DNA from: Pseudomonas tensinigenes
GTDB lineage: Bacteria; Pseudomonadota; Gammaproteobacteria; Pseudomonadales; Pseudomonadaceae
NCBI RefSeq assembly: GCF_014268445.2
Contig: NZ_CP077089.1
Coordinates: 4,085,501-4,149,500 of the forward strand
Direction: 5' to 3'
Length of the DNA stretch: 64,000 bases
Shown here: positions 62,536-64,000 of the stretch, piece after piece
How the letters are laid out: the number at the start of each line of letters is the position of its first letter
Position numbering within the stretch: position 1 is the stretch's first letter
The notes under the pieces: model-generated
Database searches by the model: none
What the model was told of the DNA's origin: nothing
Seen by the model: only the letters and a program-made list of their open reading frames with translations
Position numbers and translations under genes: made by a program

Positions 62536-63146
62536 GCCAGTACCTCCCGGCTTTCGAGCCAGTGCTCGAAACAGCTGAATGTGGTTTGTGCTGCCGTGAC
62601 GACAGCGGCGCGCTCGGCGGCGCTCATTGGCCGACTGCCGAGGTATTCAATAAAGTCACGCCAGCGCCGGCCCGTGGCGGCGCCGTAGATATCGAGAAAA
62701 GCCGCGCCGTTATTGGCTTCCAGGCCTAATCGTGAAGAGATTTCGCGGCGCAGAATCTGCCCGCCGAGGGTCGCACCCTCGAGGACGTAGAGCACGCCCA
62801 GGCAGGCAGCGCTTGAGTCGATGAGCGGCAACTGCTCGCACTGCGGCAGGCTTTGCAGCGCTGCGGCAGATACGCCCAGGGCTAGCAGGTCGGCGCGCAG
62901 GGTTGGCGTTTTGAGACGAGGCGTCAGTTCAAAATCGGCAGGAATGGCATCGCTGCGTAGCAAGGCGTTTTCCAGCGGCAGATAGAAGCCGTAATAAGCC
63001 TGCATCAGCCGCACAAAAGCCTGCGTATCGAGAGCATCGGAGAAAAAAGGAAGGCGTTTTTCCAGTGCGATGTGCAGTTCGGCAGTGCCGGCTCGCAGAT
63101 CTTGCAGCACCGGTGGCACATAAACTTCACGGGCCTTTGCTTGCAT
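62532..63146 (-). CDS. bphO: Biliverdin-producing heme oxygenase
   Basis: This protein of 204 residues is of the HmuO/PigA-BphO heme oxygenase family and makes biliverdin IXalpha, the chromophore of the adjacent phytochrome, by opening heme. The proximal heme ligand is H25 in LHIALEKRL, and the distal-helix glycine region is YVLEGATLGGQI. The start MQAKAREVYVPPV was preferred. A longer in-frame reading of 51 residues has no ribosome site and no family similarity. Its stop overlaps the bphP start, so sensor and chromophore enzyme are made in step. Confidence 0.95.
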   Translation of the reverse strand: MQAKAREVYVPPVLQDLRAGTAELHIALEKRLPFFSDALDTQAFVRLMQAYYGFYLPLENALLRSDAIPADFELTPRLKTPTLRADLLALGVSAAALQSLPQCEQLPLIDSSAACLGVLYVLEGATLGGQILRREISSRLGLEANNGAAFLDIYGAATGRRWRDFIEYLGSRPMSAAERAAVVTAAQTTFSCFEHWLESREVLA

Positions 63147-63421
63147 GTAGATCGCTCTTGGTGGGGCCGCCTGGGGCCAAACGGGGTGGGGGCAACGTCG
63201 GCGAAATTTTACACGGCAATCGCCATTTCTGACCGGATAGATAGTTTTTTCTGACAAAACCATCACCCTATGACTGATACAGAGTGAAAGCTTCTGCAAA
63301 AAGTTCGACCGCGTTGCCCAACAGCGCCGGGCGCTGTACCGCGACAGCGCTGCGTGACTGTATGGGTCTGGGCGCGTGGGGGCTGTGATAAAAATATCGT
63401 TCTCGTTACTGGAGTGCCGTC

Positions 63422-64000
63422 ATGGATCTCGCCACGCTCATCCTGTTTCTTCCGGCCTGTTTCGCCCTGAACATGGCCCCCGGACCAAACAATCTGCTGT
63501 CGGTCAGCAACGCCACGCGTTATGGCTTTCGCCGCGCCTGCACGGCGGGCATCGGGCGGATTCTGGCGTTCGCCGGGATGATTGCGCTGGCCGGTGCGGG
63601 CCTGTCGGTAGTGCTGCAGACCTCGGAATGGCTGTTCCATGCGATCAAGATCATTGGCGCGGGGTATCTGCTGTATCTGGCCTGGCAGTTGTGGCGGGCC
63701 AATCCCGAAGCCGAGCAGCAAGTAACGGGCGCGACCGTTGGTTTTTTTGCATTGGCGCGGCAGGAGTTTCTGGTGGCGGCGGGCAATCCGAAGGCGATCC
63801 TGTTGTTTACCGCGTTTCTGCCGCAGTTCGTCGACCCGGCGCACCCGGTGCCGGCGCAATTCGCGGTACTCGGCGTGCTGTTCCTTTTACTGGAGTGGAT
63901 TGCCATCAGCGCCTACGCCTGGATGGGCCTGCACATGCGCCGCTGGTTCGCCGAGCCGCGCGGCAAACGGATCTTCAATCGTTGCTGCGCAGGCTTGCTG
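63422..64000 (+). CDS. LysE/RhtB-family exporter (3' end outside window)
   Basis: The 193 visible residues are a membrane exporter with helices as in LysE/RhtB proteins: FFPACFALNMAPGPNNLLSVSN-type start, then GRILAFAGMIALAGAGL and GNPKAILLFTAFLPQFVDP. About five or six helices are present, so little is missing. It diverges from bphO. The substrate is unknown, and it is only distantly similar to the exporter at 59513-60100. Confidence 0.93.
   Translation, partial: MDLATLILFLPACFALNMAPGPNNLLSVSNATRYGFRRACTAGIGRILAFAGMIALAGAGLSVVLQTSEWLFHAIKIIGAGYLLYLAWQLWRANPEAEQQVTGATVGFFALARQEFLVAAGNPKAILLFTAFLPQFVDPAHPVPAQFAVLGVLFLLLEWIAISAYAWMGLHMRRWFAEPRGKRIFNRCCAGLL

Overview
The window looks like the chromosome of a fluorescent Pseudomonas, probably the P. 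fluorescens/P. koreensis side of the genus. This is judged from the GC-rich codon use, the many copies of a GTGGGAGCGAGCCTGCTCG-type REP element, and two gene blocks whose order matches my memory of P. aeruginosa (nadK to pepN, and ldcA-dnaQ-rnhA-gloB-mltD-npp/yej-fabI). No rRNA, tRNA, CRISPR array, prophage or intact insertion sequence was seen. Everything was read by eye from sequence and translation, and no database search was run.

Layout. 1-4.6 kb: edge of a non-ribosomal peptide cluster, with the first module of an NRPS (starter-like condensation domain, then an adenylation domain cut by the window edge), a divergent LuxR-type regulator and a NodT-type outer-membrane lipoprotein. This arrangement is typical of cyclic-lipopeptide loci. 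4.7-5.9 kb: a Sco/PCuAC copper-chaperone pair. 5.9-8 kb: two related minus-strand membrane proteins with the same promoter block, flanking a membrane-protein/XRE-regulator pair with its own inverted-repeat operator. 8-15 kb: an orphan aliphatic-sulfonate-type binding protein, a sulfatase-fold phosphoethanolamine/phosphoglycerol transferase, an AT-rich orphan gene and katG. 15-21.5 kb: a tightly packed housekeeping operon, nadK-phosphoesterase-rhomboid-yeaC-DUF2797-pepN. 21.6-26.7 kb: DUF1853, arsB, an FMN reductase, a LysR regulator and a GNAT enzyme coupled to ldcA.

26.7-42.6 kb: the conserved block ldcA, dnaQ, rnhA, methyltransferase, gloB, mltD, two peptide-binding proteins, yejB/E/F and fabI. 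43-50 kb: a GAF-GGDEF diguanylate cyclase, an isoquinoline-1-oxidoreductase-type molybdenum hydroxylase with its cytochrome c, an alpha/beta hydrolase and a GFA-family protein. 49-52 kb: a DUF6124-type gene behind a long, unusually structured leader, then a methyltransferase and a small membrane protein. 52-56 kb: a FecI/FecR/TonB-receptor iron-uptake set behind a probable Fur box. 56-59.4 kb: a VOC protein, an AraC regulator, and an ArsR-type regulator controlling a quinone-oxidoreductase/monooxygenase pair through two matching operators. 59.5-64 kb: two LysE-type exporters around a bphO-bphP red/far-red light sensor operon.

Between the genes the window is rich in repeats: REP/REPIN hairpins at nine places, including two tandem arrays with periods of 132 and 133 bp, three copies or arrays of a larger repeat with CCCTCACCC-type ends (periods of about 101 and 112 bp), and a second REP family with TGTAGGAGCTGC ends. 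The strongest candidate for something not yet described is the leader of the DUF6124-type gene (49645-49870): one CTACCAA segment can pair with either of two TTGGTAG segments, and the ribosome-binding site lies in the 3' arm of a final hairpin.
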